A stretch of DNA of 64,000 nt from Ruminobacter amylophilus (GCF_900115655.1 NZ_FOXF01000003.1:1-64000); one strand, 5' to 3'; numbered from the stretch's first letter, positions 32,906-43,678 are shown. Numbers and translations are program-made. Notes: a model not told the origin generated them from the sequence alone.

Positions 32906-35900
32906 ATGACAGATAATAATAACGTCCCGGATAAAGGCCCTGTGTCATCTGGAGAGAACATGTGCCATGAACGACATGACGAAAAATCACGCAGGGAGAG
33001 AATTCACCGGAGACTCGATGAAATTCTGTCAGACAGGATCTCTGATGAGGACTGTGACGGTCTTCTGGCTCTGATGGAGTCCTATATTAAAGAGAAAAAA
33101 GAGACTTCGGCAGAAAAAACTCACAGCAGTGAAGAGCCCGTCTTTAGGGAATCTGCGGTTTCTGAAGATATCGGTGTAAACGTATCAGAAGACCGGCCTG
33201 AAGACAGCGGCAGTGCCGCAGAGACACCGGAAGTCGTTTCTTCTCAAAATGCGGTATTCGAAGATGAAGTTTCACCGAAACTTACTGAAAAGACCTGCGC
33301 TCGGGAAGATTCCGCGGACGGTTTTTCGTCTGACATCATGAATGACACTCAGACTGCAGGCTTCTCAGGAAATTATTCCTCAGGTGTGAACACGGAAGAT
33401 GCGAGAGCCCGCAGAAGTTCAGACGGTGAGTTCCTCGAAATGATTACCGGAAAGATGATTGCAGGCATAGGAGCTGCAATCCTGCTGGTGATAGGCTTTG
33501 TCATGATAGCCAGAAGCATCCATTTCTCATTCGGTCCGTATGCCAGATTCTTCACCATGCTGGCGTTTTCCGGCGTCATGATTTATTTCGGCGGTTATAA
33601 GGCCGACCGGAATGAAAAAGCCTTATCCATTGCCAGACTGAGGCTGGGAAGAGTTACTCTTTCCTCCATCGGTTTCGCTCTCCTGTACGTTACCATGGCG
33701 GCAGGTTTTATATATTTTGACATCGTTCCCGGAGGGAGCGGTGCCTGGATATGTTTTCTGGGACTGTGGACTTTCATGCTGACGCATATGACCTTCAGAA
33801 GACACGGCGTGTTCAGTCTGATAGCCCAGACGGGAGTAATTGGCAGTATTCCTCTGGTTTCATTCATGGAAAGCAATTCTTTTGTTTTCGCATGCATGCT
33901 GATAATGCTGTCCCAGCTGCCGACAATTGCCGTCAGCATCTTCAGAAAGCATCAGTGGTCATTTATGTGCGGAAGTGTCGGTTTTGCCATGGTGTCTCTC
34001 TGCGCCGGCGCAGGGTTCCGGACAGGTTCCTCAGGCGGCATGATTCTGGCTCTGGCCGTTTTCGGTCTCATCATGCTGCAGAAGGTGATGATTATTGTAA
34101 ACTGCTATCAGACGGATGAATCCGGACATCCCGACGGGGAAAACCGGTTCATGACGGGAGTTGCCGCGTCAGCCGGGGCTCTGCTGCTATCTGAATTTTC
34201 CGGTCTGCTGATTATCGGTAAAATGTTCGACAGCGTCATTGCGTATACCGCTGTCATAATGTCATCATTCTGTATTCTGATGGTGACGGACAGCCTGCTG
34301 TCATCACTCTGCAGAAAAGAAATCTTACGGCACCGTGCCGGAGCTGTCATGAATTCGCTTGCGGTAATGCTGGCAGTGGCTGGATTAACGGTTCCGGATT
34401 ATTCTCTTCTCATATGGGGGATGGCTCTGGCATTCGGTATAAGGTTCTGCATTGTGTCCGTTATAAAATCACAGACTCCGAATACGACCGATGTCCTCTG
34501 CTGTACTTTTCTGGCGATAATTTACATGATGCAGATGAGCATGCGCCATATCATGAATGCTGATTACGGTAATGTACTGCCGGCTCTTTGCGTTGTGGGC
34601 GGTACGGCTGCGGTATCAGCCGCGGCATATTATCTGCACATGGTCAGAACCGCGGAAGACAGGTGCGGAGGCGGTTACGTTTCTGTCGTGGAATGTGTTA
34701 ATGAGAACATCCGAAACGGGCTGAACCAGGTTTTTGGCGAAGGAGCTTCATATTTCAAATACATCGGCGTCAATGTCCTTGTCATTCTCTTTTTTATCTT
34801 CTGTTCCATCTGGGTACTGCCTTCAGTCAGACACTACATGTATTCGGATATCCTCTGGTCAGCGATAATCATTTTCGGCGTCATAACACTGTTTCTGATT
34901 AAGGGGGCTGATTCCCCGGAAGACGGAACTTCCATGCAGAAAAAGGTGACAGGGGAAAATACCGGATATGTTAAGAATGAATCCGCTGGTGCGGCAGCGG
35001 CATACAGTATCGCCGGCGGTCTGACAGGATTTGTCATGACACTCACGGGAACGGCAGTGGGAGGACATTCTGTCGCTGAAAACAGCCTGACCGGATTCAC
35101 GATGCTTGCCGCGGCGTTTCTTCCCGTGTTCATCTGTCTGTTCGGATTTGCCCGCGACAGGGTTAAGAACCTCAGACTGCTGGTTACCGCAGTTTTCTTT
35201 GCCGCGGTCGCCATGCTGGCCGTATGTGTTGAGAATTATCTGCACTGGAGCTGCGGTCTCGGACTTTTTGCGGGAATATGCGGTCTTGTCGCTCTGAAAC
35301 ATGTCGGCAGTTCTTTTGCCTCAGCGCCTGACAGGACTGTTCAGAACACTGTTGCCCAGCGTGAGGATAACAGCTTTTTCTTCAGCGGAATTAAGATAAT
35401 ATCCGTAGCACTTGTCACCTGTTTTTACGGTTTTTACGGTAATCACGGATTTCTGTCATCGCATTTTCATGATTTCCCTGCGGCAGGTACGGCAATCTGG
35501 ATTTTATACACGGCCGTGCTGGGTATCTGTTATTTCGGGGACGCTCTGAAGAATTTCGGCAGAAAGCTTTCTCCGGCTGCCGTTACCGGGTACACGACGG
35601 GAATGTCTGTTTTTCTGCTGCTTGCGGTAAACGGCTTCTTCCATACTCAGACAGCGCTTGTTCTCGCTCTGTACATTCTGTCTGTTCCGGTATACTTCAT
35701 AAGCTTGCGGTACAGATCGGGGTTCCTCAATATACTGAGTGTTCTGATGCTGTGTGCCGGCAGTGCGCTGGTTTACAGAAATGTTTATCCAGACTGGTCA
35801 GAAAGCGGAAGGATGCTTTTCAATACCGCGACTCTCACGGGAACCTTCGGAATTTGGATGCTTACCTGTTTCGGAAAAAATTTCAGGGACGGCTCCGTCC

Positions 35901-37999
35901 GGTACAGGCTGGCAGCCGACGCCGGCTGCTTCCTTATGTGGTTTGCCATGGTGATTATGGCATATTCCGGACATGTGCATGCAGGTGGCTCATCAGCGGT
36001 ATCAGTACCTGCGGTACTTCCTCTGTACTGGTGGGTGCCGGTTACCGGATATCTGGTTTTCGGGGGGATGAAAAAGCACATGCTTTCGCTGATACTGGCA
36101 GTCTGCACCATGTATCTCTTTGTATACGCGGGGCTGGACGACGGCTGGAGGAACGTGGCCAATACTCTGAGCTATATCCTGGTTGCCGGTGCGGTTATGC
36201 TGCTTGTAAGGCCTGTATACCCTAAAGTGTACGGTTTCCTGCTTCCGGGACTTGTGCTCATCTGGATGGCGCTTTTCAGTCTGTATGATGATTTCATTCT
36301 GCACATGACGGACCGCAGTGATGTTTACTGGTCCCTGCCGATAATCATGTATCTTGCGTTTGCCTGCATCAGAAAGGATCTGATACCGTTAGTTGCCGCG
36401 GTAATAATGATTTTCTTCGGATATCATTTTGATTCCGTACCGGGCTGTTCTCTGTTTACGGTATTCGCCTACGTGATTACCGTCTGGGTAATGAGCGTGG
36501 AGATGTCCGGAAAATACAGAATAGCTCATCAGGTTCTTTCTCTGGTGCTTTTATACGCGCTCCTGGTTTACTACCATGATGTCAGAGAATACGGATACGT
36601 CTGGATTCTGCTGATTCCTGCCTGCTGGCATTTTCTTGAAGCACTGGTTACCAGATGCCGCTTCAGTTTTTTAAAGGGAGCGGTCCTTACCGTAATGGGT
36701 ACTTTGGTAATAAGTTTAGGAAAATATTCCGATTCGTTCTATTATCCGATGTTCTTTATACTGCCGGCCGTTCCAGTCATGCTGCTGGTTTACCGGTCCG
36801 TTGAGAAATCACGCGACACGTTATACATCAATCTTGCTGCCGCGGCGGCAGCGCTGTATGTCACGGCATCCGTTATGATAAATGCTTTTGACAGCGGTGC
36901 TGCAGCATTACAGTCGTTCAGAGATTTTATTTCCGCATACGCCCTGAAGGATATTTTTGAAAAAGGCTGGATTTATGTACTTACGGAATACGGCTTCTTA
37001 TATGTGCCTGTCCTTCTTGGTCTGCTTTATGTCGTGTTTGCCGTTAACCGAAAGGCTGATGAATTGAGAAAACCTGCGCCTGAATGTTTTCTGGACAGAC
37101 AGGGGCTGGGATGGCACATGCCGTTATCGGCATTTGCGGCGGGAAAAAAGAGGTATGCCGAAATTATCAGTGTTTTTGCCACCTCCGTGTATGTGAAGTT
37201 TCTGGCGGTCATAATGCTTGCCTGTCTGGCGCGCTATCTCGTGCATCTCGGATATGCCCTGAATCTTTCATTATCAGGTATGACAAAGACTGATTTCATG
37301 TCTGTCTTTTCACATGACAGTGATTCAATAAAGACCTGGTCGGGAATCGGAACACTGCTTGCGGTAACCGTCTGTTTTGCAGGTGCTTTTTTCACCCGGT
37401 ACACGAATACGGCTGCCTGTAACGCCGGAAAACTCAGGCTTGTTTACGGAAATTCCATCGAGGATTTTGTAGACAGGGGGAACCTGATTAACCGCAGAAT
37501 GTGGTACATTACCGAAGTTGTCGCCATGTGCGGCACGTTCATGGGCATTAACTACGGAATCACCAGCCATCATTTCCTGGCTCTTTCAGCTTTTGCCGTA
37601 AGCTGCATGATAAGTGTTCCTGTGATGTTTACGGATAGAAAGTTCATTGTTCAGAAGTATTACTACTGCATTGTCAAGTACTTCGGCTTCCTGCTTGCGG
37701 CATGCATTACGCTGAATCTCGGAACAGTGGTGTTTACCGTCCTGTCCCTGCTTTCGTCAGCGGTGATGCTGGTCATCGGGTTCAGGTACAGGGTTCCGCT
37801 CGTCAGACGTTCGGGACTGTTTATCTGTATATTCTGTGCCACCAAGCTGATTGTTTTTGACGTCAGTTATCATACGGACATCACCAGAGCGTTATCGGTG
37901 TTATTTGCTGGTATTGTTCTGCTGGGAATAAGTCTGCTGTACAACTATTTCAGCAGATATGTGGATGAGAACGACAGGTGTCGGCAGGACATGCAATAA
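32906..37999 (+). CDS. giant DUF2339 polytopic membrane protein
   Basis: A 1697-residue protein. The first about 180 residues are charged (Glu/Asp/Ser-rich with a Lys/Arg start) and presumably cytoplasmic; the remainder is a succession of several dozen hydrophobic helices. The first membrane block (about 183-275: ITGKMIAGIGAAILLVIGFV ... FGPYARFFTMLAFSGVMIYFG) has the typical DUF2339 organisation. The family is a putative envelope protein of unknown function and is usually 800-1000 residues, so this one is about twice the usual length. AGGAGGGGG precedes the ATG. Its position 29 bases after ycjF suggests a shared envelope-related job with YcjXF. Confidence 0.8.
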   Translation: MTDNNNVPDKGPVSSGENMCHERHDEKSRRERIHRRLDEILSDRISDEDCDGLLALMESYIKEKKETSAEKTHSSEEPVFRESAVSEDIGVNVSEDRPEDSGSAAETPEVVSSQNAVFEDEVSPKLTEKTCAREDSADGFSSDIMNDTQTAGFSGNYSSGVNTEDARARRSSDGEFLEMITGKMIAGIGAAILLVIGFVMIARSIHFSFGPYARFFTMLAFSGVMIYFGGYKADRNEKALSIARLRLGRVTLSSIGFALLYVTMAAGFIYFDIVPGGSGAWICFLGLWTFMLTHMTFRRHGVFSLIAQTGVIGSIPLVSFMESNSFVFACMLIMLSQLPTIAVSIFRKHQWSFMCGSVGFAMVSLCAGAGFRTGSSGGMILALAVFGLIMLQKVMIIVNCYQTDESGHPDGENRFMTGVAASAGALLLSEFSGLLIIGKMFDSVIAYTAVIMSSFCILMVTDSLLSSLCRKEILRHRAGAVMNSLAVMLAVAGLTVPDYSLLIWGMALAFGIRFCIVSVIKSQTPNTTDVLCCTFLAIIYMMQMSMRHIMNADYGNVLPALCVVGGTAAVSAAAYYLHMVRTAEDRCGGGYVSVVECVNENIRNGLNQVFGEGASYFKYIGVNVLVILFFIFCSIWVLPSVRHYMYSDILWSAIIIFGVITLFLIKGADSPEDGTSMQKKVTGENTGYVKNESAGAAAAYSIAGGLTGFVMTLTGTAVGGHSVAENSLTGFTMLAAAFLPVFICLFGFARDRVKNLRLLVTAVFFAAVAMLAVCVENYLHWSCGLGLFAGICGLVALKHVGSSFASAPDRTVQNTVAQREDNSFFFSGIKIISVALVTCFYGFYGNHGFLSSHFHDFPAAGTAIWILYTAVLGICYFGDALKNFGRKLSPAAVTGYTTGMSVFLLLAVNGFFHTQTALVLALYILSVPVYFISLRYRSGFLNILSVLMLCAGSALVYRNVYPDWSESGRMLFNTATLTGTFGIWMLTCFGKNFRDGSVRYRLAADAGCFLMWFAMVIMAYSGHVHAGGSSAVSVPAVLPLYWWVPVTGYLVFGGMKKHMLSLILAVCTMYLFVYAGLDDGWRNVANTLSYILVAGAVMLLVRPVYPKVYGFLLPGLVLIWMALFSLYDDFILHMTDRSDVYWSLPIIMYLAFACIRKDLIPLVAAVIMIFFGYHFDSVPGCSLFTVFAYVITVWVMSVEMSGKYRIAHQVLSLVLLYALLVYYHDVREYGYVWILLIPACWHFLEALVTRCRFSFLKGAVLTVMGTLVISLGKYSDSFYYPMFFILPAVPVMLLVYRSVEKSRDTLYINLAAAAAALYVTASVMINAFDSGAAALQSFRDFISAYALKDIFEKGWIYVLTEYGFLYVPVLLGLLYVVFAVNRKADELRKPAPECFLDRQGLGWHMPLSAFAAGKKRYAEIISVFATSVYVKFLAVIMLACLARYLVHLGYALNLSLSGMTKTDFMSVFSHDSDSIKTWSGIGTLLAVTVCFAGAFFTRYTNTAACNAGKLRLVYGNSIEDFVDRGNLINRRMWYITEVVAMCGTFMGINYGITSHHFLALSAFAVSCMISVPVMFTDRKFIVQKYYYCIVKYFGFLLAACITLNLGTVVFTVLSLLSSAVMLVIGFRYRVPLVRRSGLFICIFCATKLIVFDVSYHTDITRALSVLFAGIVLLGISLLYNYFSRYVDENDRCRQDMQ

Positions 38000-38003
38000 T
38001 CTG

Positions 38004-38032
38004 TTGAATAAATCATAACTAGATAGTATAAT
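38004..38032 (+). promoter_or_regulatory. Promoter of the 38-kb small RNA candidate
   Basis: TTGAAT (38004-38009), 17-base spacer, TATAAT (38027-38032). Confidence 0.75.
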
Positions 38033-38036
38033 CGCA

Positions 38037-38147
38037 GTTGGTGAAAGGGTGATTCGGATGAGTTTCCCGAGGTGAACGTCGGATGTTCACTCACTGACAG
38101 TTTATGATCGAGAAAGCTCCGGTCAAAAGAGTCCGGAGCTTTTTTTA
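38037..38147 (+). ncRNA. Small RNA candidate upstream of rimP
   Basis: A short transcript framed by a good promoter and a strong terminator. GTTGGTGA (38037-38044) can pair with TCACTGAC (38091-38098), with two G-U pairs, closing a multi-branch fold. Inside is a perfect hairpin GTGAAC-GTCGGAT-GTTCAC (38072-38090) with GGA in its loop, and another GGA occurs in an internal loop. GGA in loops is the CsrA/RsmA binding signature, so a CsrA-linked role is one idea. In E. coli this position holds a tRNA (metY), but no tRNA fold is present here. Confidence 0.55.
38113..38147 (+). terminator. Terminator before rimP
   Basis: AAAGCTCCGG/CCGGAGCTTT, a 10-bp perfect stem followed by a run of T. Confidence 0.9.
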
Positions 38148-38339
38148 TATATTTATAAAAGTAAAAATATTTAATACTTATGTTTTTATACATATTTTAA
38201 ATAAAATTTTGTTATTTAAAATATGTATAATTGATAATTTAAAAATGAGAATGTTCTGACCGGTTATTCATAATTGCGAGTGGTTCACATTTTATGAAAA
38301 TTATCAGGCGGAACTGAATTACAGATAGGAGTTTTTTCA

Positions 38340-38798
38340 TTGGCAACAATAGAACAGAGAGTGGCAGAGCTTGTTGCTCCGGTACTTGAGGAAAAAGGCA
38401 TTGAACTCTGGGGTGTTAAGCTTATCAATAATCCGAAGCGTACCACTCTGCAGATTTTTATCGACAAGAAGGACGGCGGTGTAACCATTGATGACTGCAC
38501 GGAAGTGTCTCTGGAACTCAACGGTATCATGGACGTTGAAGATATCTTCAATCATCCGTACTTCCTTGAAGTTTCTTCACCAGGTCTTGACCGTTATCTG
38601 TTTACCTTTGAACAGGTATGCGCCTATGTCGGCAAGGAAATGACCGTTGAAGTCAGCATGCCTGTTGCCAACAGACGCCGTTTCAGAGGTCTTCTTGAAA
38701 AGACTGAAGGGGATATTCTGTTCCTCAAGGTTGACAATGACGTTTATGAAATTGCCTATCCTAACGTTTCCAAGGCACAGCTGATTCCCGTAATCTGA
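38340..38798 (+). CDS. rimP: ribosome maturation factor RimP
   Basis: RimP assists early assembly of the 30S subunit. The 152-residue product (E. coli 150) has the family features: GIELWGVKL, the FIDKKDGGVTIDDC...S pattern, and YFLEVSSPGLDR at about 76-87. The start is TTG at 38340, preceded by AGGAG eight bases upstream; no ATG fits. It heads the rimP-nusA-infB-rbfA-truB cluster, the classic gammaproteobacterial order. Confidence 0.95.
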   Translation: MATIEQRVAELVAPVLEEKGIELWGVKLINNPKRTTLQIFIDKKDGGVTIDDCTEVSLELNGIMDVEDIFNHPYFLEVSSPGLDRYLFTFEQVCAYVGKEMTVEVSMPVANRRRFRGLLEKTEGDILFLKVDNDVYEIAYPNVSKAQLIPVI

Positions 38799-38885
38799 TC
38801 GGCCGGACAGGTTTTTGAGGTTCAGGGCAGGAAGTCCTGAATCATAAGATTTTAGAAATATTATTAATTTTTAGGAAATAGTGAA

Positions 38886-40415
38886 ATGTCAAAAGAGATT
38901 TTAGCAATAGTTGATACTGTTTCAAACGAAAAGCAGATTGATCGTGATAAGGTTTTTAACGCTCTTGAAGGTGCTTTAGCCATTGCAATCAAGAAGAAGT
39001 TTGAAAATCTTGATCCGGACATCAAGGTTGAGATTGACCGCAAGTCAGGTGACTACACCGTTTTAAGACGCTACCTCATTGTTGATACCGACGGTCAGCT
39101 TGAAAACCCAACCCGCGAAATCACTCTTGAAGCAGCCAGACTTGATGATGAAAATGCAGTTGCAGGCGATTACGTATGCGACAAGATCGATGATGATCTG
39201 TCAAAGGCCGCCAACATTCTTGACGATCGTATCACTGCCACTACCGTAAAGCAGGTTCTTCAGCAGAAGATCCGTGAAGCTGAACGTCAGCAGGTTATCG
39301 ATGAATTCATCGACAGCGTGGGCAAGCTGGTAATCGGTCTGGTTAAGCACATTTCACGCAACGACATCGCTCTTGACCTCGGCAACGGCGCCATCGCCTC
39401 ACTGCGTCGTCAGAACATGCTTCCTCGCGATTCATTCCGTGTCGGTGACCGCGTAAGAGGCATCCTGCTTCCAATCAAGGCCGACGGCAAGGGACCTCAG
39501 CTTGAAGTGAGCCGTACCAGCAATGATTTCCTCAGAGAACTCCTTACTACCGAAGTTCCTGAAATCGGTGAAGGCCAGCTGGAAATCGTAAATGTTGTAC
39601 GTGACCCGGGCTACAGAGCCAAGGTTTCAATCAGAGCCAAGGATCGCCGCATTGATCCTAAGGGCGCATGTATCGGCATGAAGGGTTCAAGAATCAAGAA
39701 TGTTTCCAATGAACTCTGCCAGGAAAACATCGACATCATCATTTACGATGACGATATTTCAAAATACGTAATCAACGCCATGGAACCTGCTGAAGTCAAG
39801 CAGGCAATCATCGACAAGGACAAGAAGCTTGTTCAGATCGGTGTTGACAACGATGAAAGAAAGTATGCCAAGGCCATCGGTTCAAACGGCCAGAACGTAA
39901 GACTCGCTTCTGCTCTTATCGGTGACGGCTGGCGCATCAATGTTATGACCGCTGATGAGCTGGAAAACAAGCAGCATGCTGAAAAGAACCGTCTGGTAAG
40001 CAGTTTCGGTGATATTCTCAACATCGACTCTGACTTCGCTCAGGCTCTTATCGATGCCCGTTTTGATACCATTGAACTGGTTGCATTCTCTGATCCTAAG
40101 GTAATCATGCAGGATGTTGACGGTCTCGATGATGAACTCGTTGCAGAACTTCAGAAGGTGGCAAGAGACGCCCTCAAGAACGTATCCACTCCGTCAGGCA
40201 AGCAGGTTGATGCAGCTTTAATCAATCTTGACGGCGTTGACAACGCAACCGTTCGCGCTCTCGCCGCCAAGGAAATCGCCACCCTTGACGATCTTGCCGA
40301 ATGTGCTACGGATGACCTTCTGGACATTCCTGGATTTGATAAGGAAAAGGCAGGCAGTCTGATTATCAAGGCTCGTAACATTGCCTGGAATCTGGACGAA
40401 CTGGAACAGAAGTAA
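38886..40415 (+). CDS. nusA: transcription termination/antitermination factor NusA
   Basis: NusA binds RNA polymerase and nascent RNA, modulating pausing, termination and antitermination. The 509-residue product shows the RNAP-binding N-terminal domain (1-about 135), then S1 (LVIGLVKHISRNDIALDLGN). KH1/KH2 follow (RDPGYRAKVSIRAKD, GACIGMKGSRI, KAIGSNGQNVRLASAL). Two C-terminal acidic-repeat helical domains (about 365-425 and 440-505) match the gammaproteobacterial form. AGGAAATAGTGA precedes the ATG. It is 87 bases after rimP; infB follows after 227 bases. Confidence 0.96.
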   Translation: MSKEILAIVDTVSNEKQIDRDKVFNALEGALAIAIKKKFENLDPDIKVEIDRKSGDYTVLRRYLIVDTDGQLENPTREITLEAARLDDENAVAGDYVCDKIDDDLSKAANILDDRITATTVKQVLQQKIREAERQQVIDEFIDSVGKLVIGLVKHISRNDIALDLGNGAIASLRRQNMLPRDSFRVGDRVRGILLPIKADGKGPQLEVSRTSNDFLRELLTTEVPEIGEGQLEIVNVVRDPGYRAKVSIRAKDRRIDPKGACIGMKGSRIKNVSNELCQENIDIIIYDDDISKYVINAMEPAEVKQAIIDKDKKLVQIGVDNDERKYAKAIGSNGQNVRLASALIGDGWRINVMTADELENKQHAEKNRLVSSFGDILNIDSDFAQALIDARFDTIELVAFSDPKVIMQDVDGLDDELVAELQKVARDALKNVSTPSGKQVDAALINLDGVDNATVRALAAKEIATLDDLAECATDDLLDIPGFDKEKAGSLIIKARNIAWNLDELEQK

Positions 40416-40642
40416 TAGTGCTGGTCGGACGGGAGACCTGTTTTTCCGTCTGAATGAAATCATAGGATTTTCAATACCGGTTGACAGTATCTGACAGGTA
40501 AAGATGTTTTAAATTTATCAGACAGTTTAAACCGGCAGGTATGCGGGGATAACCGGTCAGGTCGGAAAGGAAAGACAGCATGAGAGTCCTTAATGTTTTC
40601 AGTGAGATCAGTTGTTAACCATATAGTTTTAAGTGAATAAAT

Positions 40643-43147
40643 ATGACAGAAGAGAAAAATAAAGAAGAAGGTAAGAAGTTAACCCGTTTAAGTCGCAAGC
40701 CAAGCGGGAAGAGCAGTTCAAAGACCGGCAGTTCTTCTGAAATTGTTGTTAAGCGTTCTGCTCCGTCTGCCAACGAAATGTTGTTAAGAGAAGAAGCCGA
40801 AGCCAGAAGAAAGGAAGAAGAAGCCCGCGCAAAGGCTGAAGCTGACGCCAGAAAGAAGCAGGAAGAGGCCCGCAGAAAGGAAGAGGCCGAAGCGAAGAAG
40901 AAGGAAGAGGAAGCCCGCAGAAAGGCTGAAGCTGAAAACAAGAAGAAGACTGCAGACAATTCAGCTGAAAAGGAAGCCCGCAGAAAGAAGGAAGCCGAAT
41001 CTCTGGAACTCCGCAGAGCCCAGGAACAGGAAGCTCTCCGCAAGATTGAAGAAGAATCACGCCGTGCAGCTGAAGCCGCAGCCAGAGAAGTTGAAGAAAA
41101 TCAGAAGCGCTGGGACGAAGAAGATGCCGCACGTCAGGCAATGGAAGATTCAATTGATGACGATTCAACTTCACGCTACGTAAAGGAAGCTGAAGAAGAA
41201 CAGGACCGCGAAGAGGAAAACAGAAACCGTCGCAAGTCCGCCGGCACCAAGATGCGTTCAGGCAAGAATGCACGTTCTGAAGATGAACATGACGACAAAA
41301 TGTCCAGCAAGAAGAACGCCAAGCACCAGAAGAAGTTCAAGGGTTCAGCAAAGCTCAACCAGCAGATGCACGCCTTCAACAAGCCTGTTGCTCCGGTTAC
41401 CAGAGACATCGTTATCGGTGAAACCATCACCGTTGCCGAACTGGCTCAGAAGATGGCCGTAAAGGCTTCTGAAGTAATCAAGGTGTTCATGAAGCTCGGT
41501 GAAATGGTAACCATTAACCAGGTTATCGATCAGGAAGCCGCTACACTTGTTGCTGAAGAAATGGGGCACAAGGTTGTGGTACGCAAGGAAAACGAACTTG
41601 AAGAAGAACTTCTCAACGATCGTGACGTAACCAACAATGCCGAACCTAGAGCTCCTGTTGTTACCATCATGGGTCACGTAGACCACGGTAAGACCTCTCT
41701 GCTCGACTATATCCGCAAGACCAAGGTTGCTTCAGGTGAAGCCGGCGGTATTACCCAGCATATCGGTGCATACCATGTACAGACCAACAAGGGTGATACC
41801 ATCACCTTCCTGGATACTCCGGGTCATGCCGCATTTACCGCAATGCGTGCCCGCGGTGCCGCAGCTACCGATATCGTGGTTCTGGTTGTAGCAGCCGATG
41901 ACGGCGTAATGCCTCAGACCATCGAAGCTATTCAGCACGCCAAGGCAGGTAACGTGCCTATCGTTGTAGCCATCAACAAGATTGATAAGCCGGCTGCCGA
42001 TCCTACCCGCGTAATCAACGAACTCCTCCGTCACGGCATCGTGTCTGAAGAAATGGGCGGTGACACCCAGTTCGTACGCGTATCAGCCAAGACCGGTCAG
42101 GGTATCGATGAACTTCTTGACGCCATTATTCTTCAGGCTGAAGTTCTTGAACTCAAGGCCGTATACGAAGGCATGGCATCAGGCGTGGTTATCGAATCAC
42201 GTCTCGACAAGGGCCGCGGTCCGGTCGCTTCCGTACTCATCAAGCAGGGTACCCTCCACGTAGGTGATATCGTTCTCTGCGGTCTTGAATACGGTAAGGT
42301 TCGTGCAATGAAGGACGAACTCGGCAGAAACGTTGAATCCGCAGGTCCGTCAATTCCAGTGGAAATCCTCGGTTTAAGCGGTGTACCTGTAGCAGGTGAT
42401 GAAGCTACCGTGGTAAGAGATGAAAAGAAGGCCCGTGAAGTTGCCAACTACCGTCAGGGTAAGTTCAGGGAAATTAAGATTGCCCGTCAGCGCAAGGCCA
42501 AACTTGACAACATGTTCAAGGAAGGTACCGCTTCAGAACTCAGCATTGTGCTCAAGGCTGACGTTCAGGGTTCCGTTGAAGCAATCAGTGATTCCCTCAT
42601 CAAGCTGTCCACCGATGAAGTTAAGGTTAACATCATCTACGGTGCCGTCGGCGGTATTACCGAAACCGATGCGACCCTGGCCGCAGCATCCTCAGCAATC
42701 ATTCTGGGCTTCAACGTCCGTCCTGACAATGCAGCCAGAAAGGTAATTGAATCCAACAGCATTGACGTTCGCTACTACAGCGTTATTTACGACCTGATTG
42801 ACGAAGTTAAGCAGGCAATGAGCGGTCTTCTCGGTTCAGAAATCAAGCAGCAGATCATCGGTATGGCTGAAGTACGTCAGGTGTTCAAGCATCCTAAGTT
42901 CGGTCAGATTGCAGGCTGTATGGTAACTGAAGGTCTCATCAAGCGTTCTGCTCCTATCCGCGTGCTTCGTGACAACGTGGTAATCTTCGAAGGTGAACTT
43001 GATTCCCTCCGTCGCTTCAAGGATGACGTGAGCGAAGTTACCAACGGTTTCGAATGCGGTATCGGCGTGAAGAACTACAATGACGTTCGCGAAGGCGACC
43101 AGATCGAAGTGTTTGAAAACATTGAAGTTAAACGTACTCTTGACTAA
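40643..43147 (+). CDS. infB: translation initiation factor IF-2
   Basis: IF-2 is the GTPase that places initiator tRNA on the 30S subunit and drives subunit joining. The 834-residue protein has a Lys/Glu/Ala-rich coiled region (about 50-230), a second IF2_N module (about 250-310), and the G domain with GHVDHGKT at 344-351, DTPGHAAF and NKID. The C-terminal beta-barrel and initiator-tRNA-binding domains are intact. The extreme N-terminal IF2_N subdomain present in E. coli (about 50 residues) is absent: the sequence begins at the equivalent of the LTLQRKTRS region. Codon use is that of a highly expressed gene. Confidence 0.95.
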   Translation: MTEEKNKEEGKKLTRLSRKPSGKSSSKTGSSSEIVVKRSAPSANEMLLREEAEARRKEEEARAKAEADARKKQEEARRKEEAEAKKKEEEARRKAEAENKKKTADNSAEKEARRKKEAESLELRRAQEQEALRKIEEESRRAAEAAAREVEENQKRWDEEDAARQAMEDSIDDDSTSRYVKEAEEEQDREEENRNRRKSAGTKMRSGKNARSEDEHDDKMSSKKNAKHQKKFKGSAKLNQQMHAFNKPVAPVTRDIVIGETITVAELAQKMAVKASEVIKVFMKLGEMVTINQVIDQEAATLVAEEMGHKVVVRKENELEEELLNDRDVTNNAEPRAPVVTIMGHVDHGKTSLLDYIRKTKVASGEAGGITQHIGAYHVQTNKGDTITFLDTPGHAAFTAMRARGAAATDIVVLVVAADDGVMPQTIEAIQHAKAGNVPIVVAINKIDKPAADPTRVINELLRHGIVSEEMGGDTQFVRVSAKTGQGIDELLDAIILQAEVLELKAVYEGMASGVVIESRLDKGRGPVASVLIKQGTLHVGDIVLCGLEYGKVRAMKDELGRNVESAGPSIPVEILGLSGVPVAGDEATVVRDEKKAREVANYRQGKFREIKIARQRKAKLDNMFKEGTASELSIVLKADVQGSVEAISDSLIKLSTDEVKVNIIYGAVGGITETDATLAAASSAIILGFNVRPDNAARKVIESNSIDVRYYSVIYDLIDEVKQAMSGLLGSEIKQQIIGMAEVRQVFKHPKFGQIAGCMVTEGLIKRSAPIRVLRDNVVIFEGELDSLRRFKDDVSEVTNGFECGIGVKNYNDVREGDQIEVFENIEVKRTLD

Positions 43148-43193
43148 CGTTCGGTATTAAACGGGAGGGAATGCTCCTCCCGTTGCCGAACGT
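43147..43193 (+). promoter_or_regulatory. Nested intercistronic hairpin infB-rbfA
   Basis: The outer stem ACGTTCGG/CCGAACGT (43147-43154 with 43186-43193) encloses the inner stem ACGGGAGG/CCTCCCGT (43161-43168 with 43176-43183). No T-run follows, so it may be an mRNA processing or stability element. Confidence 0.5.
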
Positions 43194-43228
43194 ATGCATG
43201 AGTATTTTTGAGGAGAAAATACGTCTTA

Positions 43229-43678
43229 ATGGCAAAAGAATTTAGTCGTGCGGATCGCGTCGCACAGCAGATGAAGAGAGAAATCGCGGTTCTGCTGCAG
43301 CGTGAATTCAAGGATCCGCGTGTCAAGATGGCAACTGTAAGTGACGTAAGGGTTTCAGGTGACCTGTCTTACGCCAAGGTTTACGTTACCTTCCTGAATT
43401 TTAATAATGATGAAGCTGAAGTTAAGGAAGCAATAAAGGTTCTCAACAGAGCCAAAGGCTTTTTCAGAGGTCAGATCGGTCATCTGATGAAGCTCAGAAT
43501 TGTTCCTGATATTTCTTTTTATTACGATAAATCACTGGATACCGGTATGAGACTTTCAAGTCTGATTACCTCAACCATCGCTCATGACAAGGCTTTAAGC
43601 AGGGAATTCGGCACTGAAGCTGAAGAAAATGCCGCAGAAGCCGCGGAAAATGAACAGAATCTTGAAGAAGAGGATTAA
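43229..43678 (+). CDS. rbfA: ribosome-binding factor A
   Basis: RbfA binds the 30S subunit during late 16S rRNA processing and cold adaptation. The 149-residue protein starts [31 protein letters not shown], matching the family, and has a KH-fold core ending [20 protein letters not shown]. An acidic tail of about 20 residues ([18 protein letters not shown]) follows. ATG 43229 fits the family N-terminus; an in-frame TTG at 43208 overlaps the AGGAG site. It is co-transcribed with infB and truB (12 bases downstream). Confidence 0.94.
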   Translation: MAKEFSRADRVAQQMKREIAVLLQREFKDPRVKMATVSDVRVSGDLSYAKVYVTFLNFNNDEAEVKEAIKVLNRAKGFFRGQIGHLMKLRIVPDISFYYDKSLDTGMRLSSLITSTIAHDKALSREFGTEAEENAAEAAENEQNLEEED

